A stretch of 64,000 bases of DNA, taken from assembly GCF_025996515.1 (NCBI RefSeq), contig NZ_BLRH01000034.1, positions 930,001 through 994,000 of the forward strand. The letters are read 5' to 3'. The notes beneath the pieces are model-generated. The model was not told the origin of the DNA and searched no databases. It saw only the letters and a list, made by a program, of their open reading frames with translations. Made by a program: the position numbers and the translations under genes. Source of the stretch: Rhizohabitans arisaemae (GTDB lineage: Bacteria > Actinomycetota > Actinomycetes > Streptosporangiales > Streptosporangiaceae). Positions 61,373 to 64,000 of the stretch are shown piece after piece (within the stretch, counting starts at the first letter, position 1; each line of letters starts with the position of its first letter).

Positions 61373-62179
61373 CTAATGACGGACTGGGCCGACGGATCGA
61401 TCGAAGGCTAGCACGTCCGAGGTGCCGCTCCAGATCGTCTGACGCTCCAGCAAACGGAAGCCGAGCGCCTCGTAGACGCCCATGCCCATCGGCGACGATT
61501 GCAGGAACGCGCGCCGGGAACCCCGGGTGAAGGCGTCCGCGAGCACGGCGGCGGTCAGCGCCGCGCCGTACCCCCGGCGGCGGTGGGCGGGGTCGGTCAC
61601 GATGCCGCCCACCGACACGTGTTCCCGCGCGGCGAACCCCAGTCCCGTCACCACGGCCCGCCCGCCGACCTCGCCCACGTAGGCGGCGTTGCCGGGGAGT
61701 TCGAAGAGCCGGGGGCTGAGGTAGTCCCGGGCGACCGCCGGGGACAGGCCGAGACCGTCGGCGACGAAGCCGGCGACGATCCCGGCCTCCCCCGGGTCCA
61801 GCCGCCGGACGGTGAGCTCTTCGGGTTCGGGCGGCCGGCGCAGGTCGTCCCGGTCCAGGACGAGCAGGGGCAGTTCCCCAAGGAGGGTGAACCCGCGGTC
61901 GGCGGCCATGGCGCGGAGCGCGTCGCCGGCGCCGGGACGGAGCCGCAGCGAGTGCGGGAGCCCGGTGGCGGCGATCCGGTCCAGCAGGCCGGCGACCACC
62001 TCGGGGTCGGAGTCGGCCCGGAGCGCGAACACCCCGTTGAGGGACGCGTCGTCGAGGTTGCTCACCGATGCGACGGCGCCGTCCGCCTTGGTGATCCAGC
62101 CGCCGGGGCGGATCCGGACCGCCGCTTCGCCCAGGGCGATCTGTGCCGCCGCCACTTCCGCCGCGACCGTCTCGGACAT
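61373..62179 (-). CDS. GNAT-family acetyltransferase
   Basis: 268 residues. The C-terminal half has the GNAT motif: REHVSVGGIVTDPAHRRRGYGAALTAAVLADAFTRG (acetyl-CoA loop RRRGYG) and FLQSSPMGMGVYEALGFRLLER. The N-terminal half (about 1-120) is a diverged GNAT-like domain without the CoA loop. Substrate unknown; may acetylate the imported amine. First gene of the operon with TetR; ATG 16 nt after the CGAT tract. Confidence 0.88.
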   Translation of the reverse strand: MSETVAAEVAAAQIALGEAAVRIRPGGWITKADGAVASVSNLDDASLNGVFALRADSDPEVVAGLLDRIAATGLPHSLRLRPGAGDALRAMAADRGFTLLGELPLLVLDRDDLRRPPEPEELTVRRLDPGEAGIVAGFVADGLGLSPAVARDYLSPRLFELPGNAAYVGEVGGRAVVTGLGFAAREHVSVGGIVTDPAHRRRGYGAALTAAVLADAFTRGSRRAFLQSSPMGMGVYEALGFRLLERQTIWSGTSDVLAFDRSVGPVRH

Positions 62180-62195
62180 GCTCCCGCCTCCTTGC

Positions 62196-62217
62196 CGATC
62201 GATCGATCGATCGATCG
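62196..62217. promoter_or_regulatory. (CGAT)n operator-like tract 3
   Basis: (CGAT)5CG, 22 bp, the longest of the three tracts, 16 bp before the GNAT-TetR operon start. It suggests autoregulation of the TetR. Confidence 0.75.
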
Positions 62218-62232
62218 GAACCTATCATGCCA

Positions 62233-62252
62233 CACACCCACCCGATCGGGCC
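62233..62252. promoter_or_regulatory. conserved box upstream of secreted paralogue A
   Basis: CACACCCACCCGATCGGGCC, 137 bp upstream of the start at 62389; an exact copy is at 62852-62871 upstream of paralogue B. It contains the palindrome CCCGATCGGG. Confidence 0.6.
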
Positions 62253-62388
62253 AGGGGACCCCCCCTTGCACCGGCGATCGTCTCCGCGCACACTCGGGAA
62301 GCGACCCCTCCGAGAGAGCCGGGAACAGTGGCGCCCTCCCGGCGCGGGGAGGCCGCGGAGAGATGAACCGCCCAACAGGAGGATCGTG

Positions 62389-62745
62389 ATGCGCAAACCC
62401 CCCGCCGCTGTACGCCGTCGTCTCACCGCCCTCGGCATCGCTCTCGTCACCGCCGCGAGCGGGCTCCTCGCGCTCCAGTCACCCGCGCAGGCCACCCCGC
62501 CGGTCTGCGACCGGGTCCGGCACTACGAGATCGCTCCAAGCCAGGATATTTACGCGTACAACTACCTGATCTGCGAGAACAGACCAACGCGTTTCAGCCC
62601 GGTGGCCATTGAGCGCTACGACCCGGCCACCGGAACATGGTCGGAGGTCGCACGGGGTTCGGGGACCGCGGTCTACTCCTGCAACGGCTATTCGCCCAAC
62701 CTCTACCGGTTCATGAGCCAGGTGTTCGCCCACAACTGTGCCTGA
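62389..62745 (+). CDS. small secreted protein, paralogue A
   Basis: 118 residues. Sec signal (RRRLTALGIALVTAASGLLA, cleavage near AQA), mature region with VCDRVRHYEIAP, YNYLICENRPTRFSPVAIERYDPATGTWSEVARGSGTAVYSCNGYSPNLYRF and final C. Four Cys in the mature part. Strong AGGAGGA ribosome site. Paralogue of the gene at 63015; not clearly related to the secreted pair at 12750. Function unknown. Confidence 0.85.
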   Translation: MRKPPAAVRRRLTALGIALVTAASGLLALQSPAQATPPVCDRVRHYEIAPSQDIYAYNYLICENRPTRFSPVAIERYDPATGTWSEVARGSGTAVYSCNGYSPNLYRFMSQVFAHNCA

Positions 62746-62851
62746 TCAGCCGCCCCCGCACCGTTTCGTCCGCCCGGCCTGATCGAATCGGACTCCGTCC
62801 AGGGCGATCCCGCTGGACGGAGGGCCGGGCGACGCACGGCTCGTCGGTCCG

Positions 62852-62871
62852 CACACCCACCCGATCGGGCC
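62852..62871. promoter_or_regulatory. conserved box upstream of secreted paralogue B
   Basis: Exact 20-bp copy of the box at 62233-62252, 144 bp before the start of paralogue B. The surrounding 100 bp are also similar, so promoter and gene were duplicated together. Confidence 0.6.
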
Positions 62872-63014
62872 GGGGGGACTCCCCTTGCGCTGAAGATCGG
62901 TTGGACGCACACTCAGGGAGTGGCTTCCCACCGAGACGGGTGAACAGGGTCGCTTTCGCACTGAGGACGGATGTCGCGAGAAAGAGGAATCGTCCAAGGG
63001 AGGAAAGGATCGCC

Positions 63015-63822
<808 letters not shown>

Positions 63823-63870
63823 AACCGGCGCCGACACGGCGACGGGTCCGGCCCGGCAACCGCCTTCCAG

Positions 63871-63886
63871 ATACCCACCGGGGTAT
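63871..63886. promoter_or_regulatory. CstR/CsoR operator 2
   Basis: ATACCCACCGGGGTAT, between the regulator and the MBL gene; same pattern as operator 1. It should place the MBL gene under the same repressor. Confidence 0.65.
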
Positions 63887-63909
63887 ATAGCACGTTGAAA
63901 GGGTCCGCG

Positions 63910-64000
63910 ATGAAGATCACCTCGTTCCGCACCCCAGGCCTCGGGGACCAGAGCCACCTGCTCGTCCACGAAGGCCGAGGGATCCTCGTCGACCCCCAGC
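63910..64000 (+). CDS. MBL-fold (persulfide dioxygenase-like) protein, partial
   Basis: Only the first 30 residues are in the window: FRTPGLGDQSHLLVHEG, then GILVDPQ. This is the start of MBL-fold proteins of the ETHE1/persulfide-dioxygenase/rhodanese type (N-terminal strand pair and ILVDP motif). AAAGGG before the ATG. Its CstR neighbour and operator support a sulfide-detoxification role. Cut by the window end. Confidence 0.7.
   Translation, partial: MKITSFRTPGLGDQSHLLVHEGRGILVDPQ

Overview
The window is chromosomal DNA of a high-GC actinomycete. Third codon positions are strongly G/C, GTG starts are frequent, and it carries a DUF3073 protein, an AfsR/SARP-type regulator, an ECF41 sigma factor and a CstR/CsoR-family repressor. 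The overall gene style suggests Streptosporangiales (Streptosporangium/Nonomuraea-like), but that placement is inference. I see no rRNA, tRNA, CRISPR array, insertion sequence or phage module.

Layout. 1-8 kb: small regulators and their targets, namely an ArsR with a small partner, an OmpR-type two-component pair, an F420-type nitroreductase fused to hemerythrin, an ArsR/SRPBCC pair, a MarR/GNAT divergon and a PepSY protein with an almost exact internal duplication. 8-17 kb: a secreted choice-of-anchor-I protein, a lipoprotein, a TetR/VOC divergon with twin operators, two tandem small secreted paralogues, a decayed SnoaL-like gene, an aldo/keto reductase and a zinc-finger/coiled-coil protein. 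17-26 kb: a cNMP-domain histidine kinase overlapping a receiver/thioredoxin-reductase-like fusion, a secreted beta-trefoil protein next to a low-GC gap, an EF-hand protein, a LuxR remnant, prolyl iminopeptidase, a double DUF6506 protein and a THUMP-type methyltransferase. 26-34 kb: FAD monooxygenase/PadR, isochorismatase/DoxX/LUD, TetR/ABC exporter and a tyrosine phosphatase.

34-37 kb holds a compact ECF41 sigma-factor unit: DoxX protein, NDH-2-like flavoprotein and the sigma gene. All three have the same promoter-like motif upstream (CCTGACATT, 13 nt, TCGTCGKAC). 37-46 kb: an AfsR-like regulator, a serine hydrolase, and a YtrA-type GntR/ABC operon whose permease gene was tandemly duplicated, leaving debris of the ATPase gene behind.

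46.7-62.2 kb is the most coherent block and the best candidate for an undescribed system. It contains a divergent enoyl-CoA hydratase; an operon with a second hydratase, acyl-CoA ligase, acyl-CoA dehydrogenase and SDR; then an operon with an M20 amidohydrolase, a Dpp-type ABC importer (including a permease-ATPase fusion) and a CocE/NonD-like hydrolase; and finally a GNAT-TetR operon. Three promoter regions in this block carry an unusual (CGAT)n operator-like tract, so the block is probably one regulon. The likely job is import of an acylated or peptide-like compound, hydrolysis, CoA activation and beta-oxidation. The window ends with two more tandem small secreted paralogues and a CstR-like repressor with paired operators in front of an MBL-fold (persulfide dioxygenase-like) gene.
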